Source of the DNA: Cruorifilaria tuberocauda
Taxonomy: Eukaryota > Nematoda > Chromadorea > Rhabditida > Onchocercidae
Length of the DNA: 64,000 nt
Assembly: GCA_013365365.1 (NCBI GenBank)
Contig: JABVXU010000064.1
Coordinates: 62,001 to 126,000 of the forward strand
Direction of reading: 5' to 3'
The translations under genes and the position numbers were made by a program. The notes below the pieces were generated by a model. It ran no database searches, was not told the origin of the DNA, and saw only the letters and a list, made by a program, of their open reading frames with translations. Positions 14,401-26,510 of this stretch are shown here, piece by piece; the first letter of the stretch is position 1, and the number at the start of each line of letters is the position of its first letter.

Positions 14401-16426
14401 TTTGTCCAAATTAATTTACTGTAGAGGAAAGTTTATGACGTTACCTGTGTCAGTTATTGATAGGAATCAATGATGTTAATTTTTGGTTATTGTTTCAAAG
14501 AATTTGGAAACCTGTTACTTCCCCAGATAACATTGATCAACGTGATTTGTATTAGAAGTTACGGGTAAGAAGAAAACGTTAAAGGTCAACCATCAGCTTA
14601 TCACAATTGATTATGTTAAATATAATAAGCTTGAAAATTCTGCTAATTTGAAAACTAAGTAATCGTAAGGTTTTTTTTGTCAACGTGTAATTTAGTCCTG
14701 AATATGTAGTTATTGTTCATCAATATATTGCTCATCTCTTTTCAGCCTTGGACAGTTTTTGTTAGCGCTAATAAATTAAAATCGATTAAAGCATTTAAAA
14801 ATTTGAAAATTGGACAATTTTTTTTTCAATTCAGTAATAAATACTTAAGTTTTTTTTTTGAAGAAAAATGCATAAATAAATTAAATTCTTAAATTGTTAG
14901 TAAAAAAAATTTCAGTTATTGATAGGAATCAATGATGATAATTAATTGAAAAGTGACATCATAAATACTGATGATAATTTCATATTGAGAAACGATCCTT
15001 CCAAAGTAATTGAAAGTAATTGAAATGGTGAATGCGCTATGATAATACTATTTAAAGAATATTAAAAAGTAAAACATATGTTTTAAATAAAATTAATTGT
15101 AACATGTTGTAAAATTTTATCTCAAATATAACTTCTTTCATATTTATAACTGTCGCCCAATTAATTTCATTTGATTACATTCCAAATCATCATTAGGAAA
15201 ATTTTCAGTGCAAAAAAAAAGGAAACATATTAGGTAGAATAAAAAAAAATCCATCCTGTTAATTATCCCGGAATACTGAAATTAGGAATATAAAGGTGAA
15301 ATTGCTCTTAACTTATCATTTATCAATTGGCAAAATTATCACTTCAAGTTAGTTATTTTCGTATTTCCTGGCTGGTTGTATTTTTTTGATGTTTGATATT
15401 GAATTTTCTAAAATTGAACCTAAATTTATAACAATTCATTCAATTTCGTCCAATTCTTTCCATCGTAATTCTATTATGGCTAAAAATTGGCATTTTAAAA
15501 ATTTAGAGCAACAAAATTTTTGAGAGTAAAATTGAGGAAAAGAAATGAGATTTAGCACAACTTCGATAAATTTCATTTCATTTGGTATATTCATTTTCGT
15601 GACACACAACATTCACTTTCTGATTGATTATCAGAAAAGCAGAAAGGAAAAGCATAGAGAATGAATGCTATATTCAGGCGTATAATTTACTGTCTCATAA
15701 AATTAACGATCAGTTATTTCAAATTAACTTCAATATGTGAAAATTTCGGTGAAGTTGAAATATTCCACAAAATTATTTGTTAATCATATATTTCAGTAAT
15801 AATGATATGGCTTGTTTGTATATGATATGACTTGTTTTCAAGCATTTATTAATACTTCATGTAAACTCGTTTTCACTCATTTTCCCTTTTCTTTACTTTA
15901 CTTTTTTTTTCGCTCTCTCAAAAATTCCTTTAAAGCAATTAACTTTTCAAATCAATGAGCAGTAAATTTTCCATTTAATTTTCATGATTTACTCATTAAA
16001 ATTTTTATTTCAATTTTCATATTAAATATTTAATTGATTTTCGCTTTTTTTTTCTCGTCTAAAGATTTTTATTTAGGAAAGAAGAAGCTGTTTTAGAGTA
16101 ATTATACTGAGTGATATACTTTTGATTAATTCATTTACTGATGAATGGAATAGCATCATAAGTGTAAAATTTTCAACTGTTATCATCGTGATTAATGATG
16201 TTAATTTATGTTGTGTAATTCTTGCAACATTTTCAGTTTTATTTGTTTGTTACTGATAAGACATAATTGGAAAATATGAAAATCGCTATAATCTTAAAGT
16301 AAAATGTACTCCGAATCTTACTGTTATTAATCGTTATCAATTCTGACAATCGTATATTACAGGTGAAAAAAAGTAAAATGAAACTGATAAGAAGCTGAGG
16401 AAAAATACAAAAAAAGAAAATCTAAA
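5436..16426. other. 11-kb gene-poor AT-rich region
   Basis: No multi-exon gene could be assembled on either strand. Long A/T runs and stop codons fill all frames. Four islands stand out. At 8277-8306 (-) an ATG opens MADKEQALSC and ends at a strong gtaagc donor. At about 7567-7629 (-) an acceptor tgattag is followed by an open, less AT-rich stretch reading ADIRSYLTDSC. At about 9900-10050 there is a locally GC-richer block that ends on the minus strand in ATGA|gtaagt. Small direct repeats lie at 9037-9108 and at 14450/14913. These may be first exons of genes with very long introns or noncoding transcripts. Confidence 0.5.
9037..9108. repeat. Two-copy tandem repeat, about 36 bp
   Basis: Two adjacent imperfect copies each contain aatatttctataattta followed by tcgatagaat. 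They lie in noncoding AT-rich DNA, and nothing suggests a function. Confidence 0.6.
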
Positions 16427-19424
16427 ATGATTGAACTGTTCGATTGGAACGGAATGGCAAGTGCTATAGGAGGAATTTATATATTCATTGGGATAATTGG
16501 TTCACTGTGTAATATGATAACATTGCTAATGATAACATGTTATCGAATGTATCGCTTATCAGCCTATACTATTATGGCTAATCTTGCATTAGCTGATGCT
16601 ATAATGCTCATTATTGCTGGTCTTATTTGTGGCCTTAATATTACTCAAGTGCCTTTTCTCAATTACAATAATAATAATTCAATTGAGCTTCTAAATAGCA
16701 ACGAATCAATTTTAAGCCCAAAATTTAGCGAAATATTTGATCATGACAGTACAAATTCAATATTTCATTGGAAAAGTTTGAAAATGAATGAAATTAAAAA
16801 TGAATTAAACAATGCAAATAGAAATCAATTCAATGCAACTCTGGAAGATTCAAATTTTTCCATATTTTTACTATCATTTTTTGAAATAGCTGCCTGGACG
16901 GCAGGAATAATAAGTTACGCATTATTGGGTATTAATCGTTGTGTTGCTATTTGTTTCTATCGTACACGTGCCAAAGCAATCAACCGTGTGTCATTTGCGC
17001 TTCTTGGCTCAACAATAACATGGCTTATCGGTATTATTGCAGGTTCATCTCTTCCATTGTATTTCAGCAATGAAACGACATCAATGTTAGGCTTAGGATC
17101 AAAATAAAATTTTAAGTTTCATTTAGTTATGTATGCAAAAAAAGAATTTGAAAGAATAGTTATACTGGTTTAAGCAATTTATTTCTCAGAAATTTGCAAA
17201 TTATTTTTATAGAACAAATGAGAAAATTATAAAAGAACAAAAGCAATCCTTTAAAACAATTTATAAAAAAAAAAGAAATCACCAACTTTGCCATTTACAA
17301 GTAATGCGTCACTTCGATAAGATTGATTATATAATGATTTACTGTAATAACTGTCTGAAGAATTATGCTTGATATTCTAGTTTGTAAAAATAATTTTTTC
17401 CGGATTATTACTCCTATTTATCTTACTTTTATTTTGCTTGTTATGAAACTAAGTAAATAAGACAGAGTAAGGTTCAGTTTCTTCACTCATATCGCTTACT
17501 TTTCAATTAATAGTTAAATTATTAAAGCATATATCGGGACAATGCCTGTACCATTAATGGGTATGCGAGTTGATATGTGGACAGTGAGTTTTTTGAGTAC
17601 AGCTGGAAGAAGATCAGGTATATTTCATTTTTCTTTGATCAAAAATATTTGGAAGCAAAATTATCAAAAATAACTGCATCATGGGAATTGCAACGAACTG
17701 CAACTTTGTTTATTTCTTTAGAATTAAAATTTGCAAATTTGAATAAAATCGAAATTACAAGATATTTCTTTACTCAAAGCTATTTCTATAATACTTAAAC
17801 AAAAGAAAGAAAAAAACGAATTAGAAATTATCTGTAAAATATATCGATTTATAGCAGTGTTTATGCTTCTTGCATCATCCTTCAACTTTGTCAGCATATT
17901 AATACAATGGTCATGTTCTTTGATGGTACTTATAAAAATATACAAAGTTCGGCATAAAATTAATTGCAATAAGTTAAATATTGGTAGTGCTAAAAGATTT
18001 AAAAAACAGGTAAGTTCATCAGTATCATAACACATTTAACATATTTCCAACAGAGTAATCATTTAAATACTGAATTTCACTTTTTGAATGCATTATAGAT
18101 TGATTGATAAGGAAAATAAAAAAAGGAAATGTTGTATTAGACTAGAAAGGTTGATATGATTTATGAAATGTATGGTTGATTGCGATCTCGTATTATCTTT
18201 TATACATAAATTTAATCATAAGTGGAAGCTTTTCTTTTTTTTCGTAGTAAAAGCTAAGTAAAAGTTTTTCCAGGCCCGCTTAACATTTCAATTTTTTTAT
18301 CCATCCATCATTTGTACTATTTCATCGATTATATTCTTTGCTAAACCATTCATGGCTGATATATTAACCAGTTGGCAGTTTGTTTTCCTACATTTGGTAA
18401 GCTAAGTTATTTCAACCGGTGATTTGAAATGATTAATTTTCAATTAGCAGAGATTAAATCTTATAAATCATTATACTTCTCGTGAAGCGATAAGATTCCT
18501 CATAAAAATAGTAAATTAATTCCAAATACTAAGCTTCGTTATTGATTACTTGTTGTTACATAAATTGTAAGTAACAATTGAAAAAGTATTTTTTCAATTC
18601 ATTAGAATTATCGTTGCACAGCATCACGAAGTACCAAAGTAGGGTATTGATAGGTTTGGCTGGGTAATCATATGTGTAATCCATTTATCTATGCATATTT
18701 CAATGAACGTATGCGTTTAACCTATGGTCAATGGTTAACATGTGCACCTTTACGAAAGTGTATTCATAAATTCGAGAAACAGTATTCGCGAAAACACGGT
18801 GTACTTCTACGAGTATCGAAGTAGGATCTTAACGGAATTTAAATCAGAATAATTGTTCTAATAATTCTATGATTTTTCAGCAGATCAATTTCAAAGAGCA
18901 ATAGTAATGAAGATATTGAAGAATAATGTTACGGAATAGGATTCTCTGATATGAAAGACATATAGATGAAGCATTTAATCTGATCTGATCTGATCCAAAT
19001 TTGAATAGAGTTTAAGTAGTGGATACAAACAGAAATAAAAACCAAGATGAACATATGTTATAGACGATCAAATGCCGCTTCATCAATTGCAAGAAATTCA
19101 TATTGGCGTAGTCGAAGTAATCGTAGTGATAATTTTGTCCGATCAAGCTTGCAAATGCAAAGCCGTGATTTTGAACAGTTTTGTGAAGTGATGATGAGTG
19201 TTAATACTGCAAATGAAAGCAGCGAAGGATGGACGGAAAGTAGTAGTAATACGGAAGCGGAACCGATCACGGCAGCAATCTATGCCTCACAATCACAAAT
19301 GTCATCGCGACGTAACAATAATATTCATGCTGGAAAAAGTCTAGAATTGCATTCACTTGTTTTCGATTTGGGACGTCAAACAGTTGAACATTGGGCCAAT
19401 TTTGCTAAGAAAGCAAGCCTTTAA
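16427..19424 (+). CDS. Rhodopsin-type 7-TM receptor, nematode orphan/chemoreceptor-like
   Basis: Six exons: 16427-17042, 17528-17617, 17855-18009, 18274-18396, 18654-18820 and 19064-19424. All phases agree, giving 503 aa. TM1 is at about 12-36 (GSLCN), TM2 at 46-70 (NLALAD), TM3 at 148-172 ending GINRCVAI in place of DRY, TM4 at 188-212, TM5 begins FMLLASSFNF, TM6 follows KRFKKQ, and TM7 ends in a clear NPFIYAYF (NPxxY) before NERMRLTYGQW. The 75-residue first extracellular loop is rich in Asn and Ser, has five N-glycosylation sequons, and lacks the usual Cys before TM3. The roughly 120-residue Ser/Arg-rich tail is coded by the last exon, joined through TCGAA|gtagga. It resembles nematode Srx/Srsx-like receptors around TM3-TM4, but the exact subfamily and ligand are unknown. 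Confidence 0.83.
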
Positions 19425-19808
19425 TCTACATATTCTTCTTCCCACAATAAGCTTTTTACAAATTTGCTATTCCTTGTTATTCATAATGTTCTAAAAATGT
19501 ACTACGGATATATGTATCAGTTATTTTCGTTAAATGTTAATTAATTATCATAATATGATATGGTTATACCATTAAGATGGTAAGAAAAAAGGGAAGATAA
19601 TTGGTGAACAAGTGCCTTATTGTTATTACATGTATTGATATTCTTATCATAATTTTCTTTATCATTCTTTTAACATGCACAATTTAGATGAAATTATGTT
19701 TAATGAATTAAAGTTGAATCTATCAAATAAAAAATTGCACTTATCGAATGAAATTTAATCGACCGAAATACCGAGTTATTTTTTAACAACATATCATAAT
19801 CTGATGAA
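19425..19808. other. 384-bp spacer between receptor and SET gene
   Basis: AT-rich noncoding DNA, presumably the receptor 3' UTR followed by the promoter or intercistronic region of the next gene on the same strand. AATAAA-like tracts occur near 19720-19735. I see no clear trans-splice acceptor. Confidence 0.5.
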
Positions 19809-22800
19809 ATGAAAATTTTCACACTTGTTGCACATAGAGCGAATATTTTAAATTTGAAAAATTCACGGTTGTCGTCAAACGAAAAGTTGTTGCAACATCA
19901 GGCGGTCGGTTCAGGATTCTCGGTGTATTTGGAAAGTGGTATCGAGATTTTGTACAACGGATTAATTATTGTAAGCGATGATGTTATGTTTGTATTTATA
20001 TTGAGAGACTTTGCTTTCAACCGTTTATTGAATTAGGAAAGAAATTTTTAAAGAGAAACAACATATCATTACTTGTAGTTTATGTAGCTAAGAAATCAAA
20101 ATTTTCAGTCTTACGACTTGGCTATTATTGGATTACGCGGCTATACATATTAAAAAGTATTTGTATATACACATATATATATATATATATATATGTATAT
20201 ATTAAACATCCCAACAAAGTATTGAAAGTCGACAAATTCTGTTCTTCGGTGAACAGAGAACAGATCGAAAGCACATAGTAATAATTGATGCCATGTTCAT
20301 CTTTTGTGTAAACAATTTTTCGTTGTACCATTTAAAATATAATTTCTTGATTTAACTAATAAAACGTCGCTTCAATAAGCTGGAACTAAGTAAAAGTGAT
20401 AACAATATGTTCCTTTTTTTGCAGTGGAGGAATTTTCTGATATAGATTCTGATAGTGAGTCTAATGATTCCAGAGCAGATCGATGGCAAAAACGCCGATT
20501 CAGTATGTTTTCTAATATACACCTAACTTATAAAGATCCAATTCTTTCACTTTCTAATGTTTTGTTTTTTTGTTGGTATTGTCCGTATCTATGCCTGTTC
20601 TGTACTTGTATATATCTTTTCCGAGATTTTGAGATACATATAAGAGATTTATAACGATCAAAATGACCTATATGTATATAATATATACATTTTCGTTGTT
20701 TGATTTTTGTTTGACATGTGTTCAGGATATTCGTGCATATTTGAGATAGATATAAGAGATTGATAACGATCAAGTTGACGTATATGTGATATAAGGTCAT
20801 ACACACGCATAGAACCAACTTGCTCACTAATTTAATGCTCTTCAAATAAATAATATTCATTATCGATCATTGAAAATAATATAATACAAAATACAAAGTA
20901 CAAAATAGTTTATTTTCAGATACTGAAAAAGCTGAGTGCTTCATCTGTGAGAAGGTGGATAGATCTGAAAATACAGAATCTGCTCGTCAGCTTTCAACTA
21001 GAGTTGGAAGTAATTGTAATAACGAGAATACAGCCACTGTTAATGATAATGTTTCTGTTGTCGGTCATAATGAAATTAGAAAATGCGGTTTATCATCGTG
21101 CACTTTACGATTCCACGAAAACTGCTTTTTATCTTTTACAGAAGGTCCTTATTCAAGTGGTCCAAGTTTCTTACTACGAATTCTCCATCTATTCAGCTAA
21201 TTGCGATTAACCCGTTAACAGTTTTATATTTATGTATATGTATAAGTATTGATATGTATAAGAAATTTCAGGTGACTTCTTGCCAAGATTCCATGTATTG
21301 GATAGGCATGGTGATCTCTGTATTGATTTAAAAGATGGTAAAAAATGGATGTGTCCTCAACATGAATGCAATTTTTGTCAGCAGGAGCTTTTACGAACAC
21401 GAGCTTTTCAAGGTAATAGTTTTTAACAGCATTTTGCAATGGTACAACGATTTTTTAACTTCTGAAATCTAAATTTTTCACTTCTTTCGGTTTGAGAACT
21501 TAACATTTAAAAAATACTATCAGAATGAGTGAAGAATTACTCTTTTTGTCGACATTTAAAAAGATAATCTGCAATCAAGCAGTAGAAAGTTGTATGTTGA
21601 GCTGAAAAATGATAGGTTGCATCTTCGCGAAGAAGCTTATAATAATTCAATATTAGTTTTCAGGGAAATTTATTCTGTGCGTAAAATGTGTATTCGCTTG
21701 GCATCGTTCATGCGTCATAGTTGGTTCGCTACATATAAATCGAGAATATGATCGCTATGTACTTTGTCCACGGCATAGTACCGTGAAACGCGCGTCAAAA
21801 CGAAATATTCCATATTGCATCAAGTGTGAAAATTCCTTGGGTAATTTTGCAAGACATTAAATACTACTAATTATGACAAGGTATTTCAGATTTATGGATT
21901 TTTGCATTCTTTTGTAGAAATTGAATCTGAGAAAATGGAGTGTGAATCTTGCATACGTTCTTTCTGCTACAACTGTATTATAAAACGCGATAAAACCGGA
22001 CAAACGGAAAGCAGAAGTAATTCATTTTCATGCGACTTCTGCCAATGCTTCAACTTCCCGAGAATTGGTGACTACGTTCTGGCAACATACAAATCAAAGT
22101 AAAAACTATCATTTTTTCCTTTCTCTTTTCTTTGAAATAATGATTTAATGTTTTTCATGTTCGATAAATTATTTGAAGTTTATATATGAAGTATTTTGGA
22201 ATGTTTCATTGGTAAATCAAAAAAGTAGATTTTTTTTAACTTTAATTTGTGGAAATGAAGGAAAATAAAATATATGAATTTTAACAAAATGAAAACTTAT
22301 ATTCGATACAATGTTTCCTTAGTTTTATTCAACTGATATTTTGTTCTTAGATTTATATAAGATGTATTTTCTAGATTTTGGCCAGCAAGAACTCTCCATG
22401 CTGATTTATTACCAGAATCGTTGTATTCTATGAATAATTTTATTGAAAAACTTCGCACGGTATTGATATTTTTTCTCAAGATTGCGAATTGATTCAACCT
22501 CACATTATTCTGCAAAAGTCTGCACTTTTTTCAGATCTCTTATATAACTTATTATGTTTTGTTTTAGCCTGGTTATGTGCTTATACAATGGATTGAAGGA
22601 TTGGACATTTCAAATTATGATGTCGTAACATGCAGAGATCTAGTTCCATTCCCAAAGACATTGAATTGTTCATTTTGGAACTATATGAAGACACATACAA
22701 AAATTTACAAAGGTTTTTTTTTAATTGCTTCATGTTGCGCAGTATGGTAGTATCACAGAGTTATGGAAACAGTATTACACAGTTTCAAAGAAAGCTTGAG

Positions 22801-25800
22801 TATGGAGAAATCTCATCGAATTCAGGAAGTATAATATGTGAATTGTTTTAGATTTCTCTTCGGACCGTGAAATTTTTTTTTCATGGCTGTGTTGTGCAAA
22901 TGTTGATTAGATAAATGAAATTTTAGCTGTTAAAGCTCTATACATTAATTCGAAAGTGGCATTTGGTATCAAGCGTCCAGTCCCACGAGAAGTTAAGTTA
23001 GACGTGCCGAAGTATACGAGAATCAAGGTGCTTTTTGATTCAAATATTTATTTCTAGATTCTGCATATTACACTGCTTCACAACTTTATGCTTCCTCATT
23101 AGCTGGTCACAAATAATTATTCATGGATTAGAAAAATCGTCTTTTAAGAAATAAGGCGTTCGAAGGGTAAAAGAATAAGAGGAACGAAGTGAAATCACAA
23201 TTTTTGCAAGAATTTCCGGACTGTGAGATGTAGGCTGTTTACTTACAAGAGAAACGTAGTTGTATCATGAGCTTCAGACAAATATAAACATGCGGATAGC
23301 CAAAGCTCCACCAGGCATGATCGAATTGGGTCACTGTGATTGCGAACCTATCAATGGAATGCGTTGTACTGTTGCCCACAATTGCTTGAATCGAATGTCA
23401 ATGACAGAATGCCCTGAAGTTATTTTCTAGCCAAACTTTTTTGTCAAATTCTTATTACTTCTTTTTACTTTCGCTATGCATTAAATGACGTTTCAAGTAT
23501 GTTTAAAGTATTTCAAAAATAGTTTTAAAAAAGTTTTATAGGATTGTGATGCAACTTACTTCAAAAAACAGAATGCACATGTAGGCGGTACAAAGCGACA
23601 GATTTCCAAAGGAACTACGGAATTGTTTCCTAGTGGAAATTCCTCTTTACCTTCTTCACTGAAGATGTGTACGAATAATTTTTTGCGACATCATAATATC
23701 AGCAAGGATAATTTATTAATGGATGAAAGACCAACTGAGTTCAAAGGTTTTGGTGCTTTCGCAAAACGTGATATAGATAAAGTAAGACATCATATAATAT
23801 GACTATGTTCTTAACCTAATTCTTAACATTACTAAACAGTTCAAAAGTGGCTTTATATCTGTGTTGACCAAAGTCGATTCTTATTATATTTTAATAACAA
23901 TTAGGTCGAAGAGAAAGGAACATCAAATCTTGACTTTTTTATAGCATTCAAATCCGTCTTTAATTTTGAGTTTCTTTTTTAAATTAGTAACACATGAATG
24001 AAATCGAAAAGAAACGAAACCATGTTAATTAAATAATTTTTTAGGATGCTGATTTGACTGAATACGTTGGACATGTGATCACAAAGGACGAATATTTAAA
24101 AAAACTGCAGTTTCGTTGTTCATTTAGTAATTTAGAGGGGTCATATTTTGCGATGCAGTTGACAAATGATTTTTACGTGGATGCACGAAATTATGGAAAT
24201 ATTGCTCGGTCATTCAACCACTCATGTGAGCCGAACACTAAAGTGATTGCTGTAGTGGTATGTATCTCTATTCAATAGTTGAATTCTTTTACTGCTTAAT
24301 TTATTATCAGATTTTTCATTAGATATTTTTTTTGCAGGTTGATGGAATTTATAGACTTAAGATTTCGGCAATTAATGATATTAAACAAGGTAGTAATTAA
24401 TTTAAATTAATCGATCTATTAAGATTTTATATATTTAATCACTGCATTTTTTATTACTGGCTTTTAGGTGAAGAGTTAACGTTTGATTATGATGCGGAAA
24501 TTATTGAAGGTCATATGGGCGTGGAATGTCTCTGCGGTTCAAAGAACTGTCGGCGCCTAATTGGAGTAATTTGTTTTTAGCAAGCTTTATTTCTTTCTCT
24601 TTTTCTTTCATGTGTTTTCACTATATACTCATAAATAAATTTGTAGAAAAAAAAAGCTGCAAATCCGAGAGGTCGCCCTCCATTGCATAAACGCGCCGAC
24701 AATAATAACGTAGTAGATGCTCAATTGGGGATAACCGACTCAGAGAATTTAAGTGGGGTAAAAGCTGCAAATCCGAGAGATTGCCCTCCATTGCATAAAT
24801 GCGCCGACAATAATAACGGAGTAGATGCTCAATTGGGGATAACCGACTCCGAGAGTTTAAGTGGAGTAAAAGCTGCAAATCCGAGAGATTGCCCTCCATT
24901 GCATAAATGCGCCAACAATAATAACGGAGTAGATGCTCAATTGGGGATAACCGACTCCGAGAGTTTAAGTGGAGTGAAAACTGCAAAGCCGAGAGGTCGC
25001 CCTCCATTACATAAACGCACCAACAATAATAACGGAGTAGATGCTCAATTGGGGATAACCGACTGCGAGAGTTTAAATGGGGTAAAAGCTGCAAAGCCGA
25101 GAGGTCGCCCTCCATTGCATAAACGGGCCAACAATAATAACGGAATAGATGCTCAATTGGGGATAACCGACTCCGAGAGTTTAAATGGGGTGAAAACTGC
25201 AAAGCCGAGAGGTCGCCCTCCATTGCATAAATGCGCCAACAATAATAACGGAATAGATGCTCAATTGGGGATAACTGACTCCGAGAGTTTAAATGGGGTA
25301 AAAGCTGCAAAGCCGAGAGGTCGCCCTCCGTTGCATAAATGCGCCAACAATAATAACGGAATAGATGCTCAATTGGGAATAACCGACTCCGAGAGTTTAA
25401 ATGGGGTAAAAGCTGCAAAGCCGAGAGGTCGCCCTCCATTGCATAAACGGGCCAACAACAATAACGGGATAGATGCTCAATTGGGGATAACCGACTCCGA
25501 GAGTTTAAATGGGGTAAAAGCTGCAAAGCCGAGAGGTCGCCCTCCATTGCATAAACGCGCCAACAATAATAACGGAGTAGATGCTCAATTGGGGATAACC
25601 GACTCCGAGAGTTTAAGTGGGGTAATGTTTCTTTCCATGTTTTTTTCCATATTACAGTTCTTAATTTCCTAACTCATTATAAGTCTTTTATAGATTTGCG
25701 AAAATGGTGGGCAAAAATATGTAAACAAGAAGCGAACGGAATTTATCGACGAAGATAAAGGTACATTTTGTTTGATCCTTTCATAATTTGTATGATGAGA

Positions 25801-26510
25801 AATTTCTGGACGCTTCATTAAGAGAATGCTGCATTATTTCGCAAAAGTCGTGCAGCAGATATTTTCAATCATTCACACTTAGTATTCTGATATATTTTCT
25901 TTTGAAAAAATAAATTGAGAATATGGCTATGGATTTTTTAGATTCTACGGAGATAAAAAGAAGAGGTCGCAAGAGACGACGACCAACAAGTAAATTTTGA
26001 TAATTTTAACACAGAGAACATTTGCTGGTGACTTTTTCTATCGTTTCCTATGAACCATCGTATAAGTAACTTGCAGGTCTTCCTGAAGATATTACTCAAC
26101 GTGAAGAAAATATTGGAAATGAAGCTGATGAACATTTGCTGCCAGGAAAAGACATTCTGGAAAATAAGGTTGCAAATGTTTTCACAGAAGATGCTCATCG
26201 TCAGTCAACGGTGCAGCAGTTGATTGACTCAGCGAATGAAAGTTCTGTAGCAAAGATAAATGGACAGGTGAGTGTAGACATAGATGCTAAGATTGCTAAA
26301 TCTATTAGGTACTGAATCTAATTCGTCTTTTTATGTCAATAAAACTTCTTCGGAACATTTTTTGGGTTTTTACTTGATTTTTCCCGGAAATTACTCATTT
26401 CTTAAATAAAATTTATGAAGACTATGCCAATAAATGGTGATGAACGCCTGATAGCCGATACTGCGCAGATAGAAGGTGATGAAAAAGATGGAAAGGAAGT
26501 CCATGGTTGA
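19809..26510 (+). CDS. mes-4: NSD/MES-4-type SET-domain histone methyltransferase with AT-hook repeats
   Basis: About 20 exons, roughly 1155 aa. Exons: 19809-19938 (tentative), 20425-20502, 20920-21159 (or 21144), 21272-21412, 21664-21840, 21918-22098, 22375-22459, 22568-22741, 22783-22828, 22927-23027, 23278-23418, 23542-23781, 24045-24257, 24338-24389, 24468-24565, 24647-25621, 25694-25760, 25942-25989, 26077-26267 and 26421-26510. Order: Cys/His PHD-type modules (about 72-310), PWWP with KFWPA (about 306-380), AWS (about 460-540), SET (about 540-680) with KGFGAFA, EYVGH, NHSCEPN and ELTFDYD, post-SET ECLCGSKNCR, nine AT-hook repeats (about 700-1024), then RRGRKRRRP and an acidic tail. Catalytic SET motifs are intact. 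The NSD family methylates H3K36, and C. elegans MES-4 maintains germline chromatin. The first exon and the 41-nt intron at 22742-22782 are the weakest parts. Confidence 0.9.
20170..20203. repeat. (AT)n microsatellite
   Basis: An uninterrupted run of alternating AT lies in the intron after the tentative first exon of the SET gene. It is probably length-polymorphic. Confidence 0.9.
20631..20787. repeat. 45-bp direct repeat in SET-gene intron
   Basis: Copies at about 20631-20675 and 20743-20787 share gagata.atataagagatt followed by ataacgatcaa and tatatgt. They lie about 70 bp apart in the intron between exons 20425-20502 and 20920-21159. No coding potential was seen. Confidence 0.65.
24647..25621 (+). 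repeat. Nine-copy 108-bp coding minisatellite (AT-hook array)
   Basis: One 975-nt exon made almost entirely of nine 108-bp units, 36 aa each. Each unit carries an AT-hook core (KPRGRPPL), a basic/Asn run (HKRANNNNG) and a constant DAQLGITDSESL segment. Seven hook cores are intact (PRGRPP). The cores opening units 2 and 3 read PRDCPP, through G-to-A and C-to-T changes that replace the Gly-Arg needed for minor-groove binding. Units differ at few positions, which suggests recent expansion or homogenisation. Both flanking introns are phase 0. Confidence 0.95.

Noticed and set aside
17724..18035. 103-codon minus-strand frame
   Set aside because: Antisense to receptor exon 3 (TM5), which has the correct phase and flanking splice sites.
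24621..25547. 308-codon minus-strand open frame
   Set aside because: It is antisense to the AT-hook repeat exon. Because the unit is 108 bp (divisible by three) with no stop in that antisense frame, every copy stays open. The sense frame has the splice sites and the AT-hooks.
24647..25621. Tandem repeats as a CRISPR array
   Set aside because: Units are contiguous, coding and nearly identical with no unique spacers, and the genome is eukaryotic.
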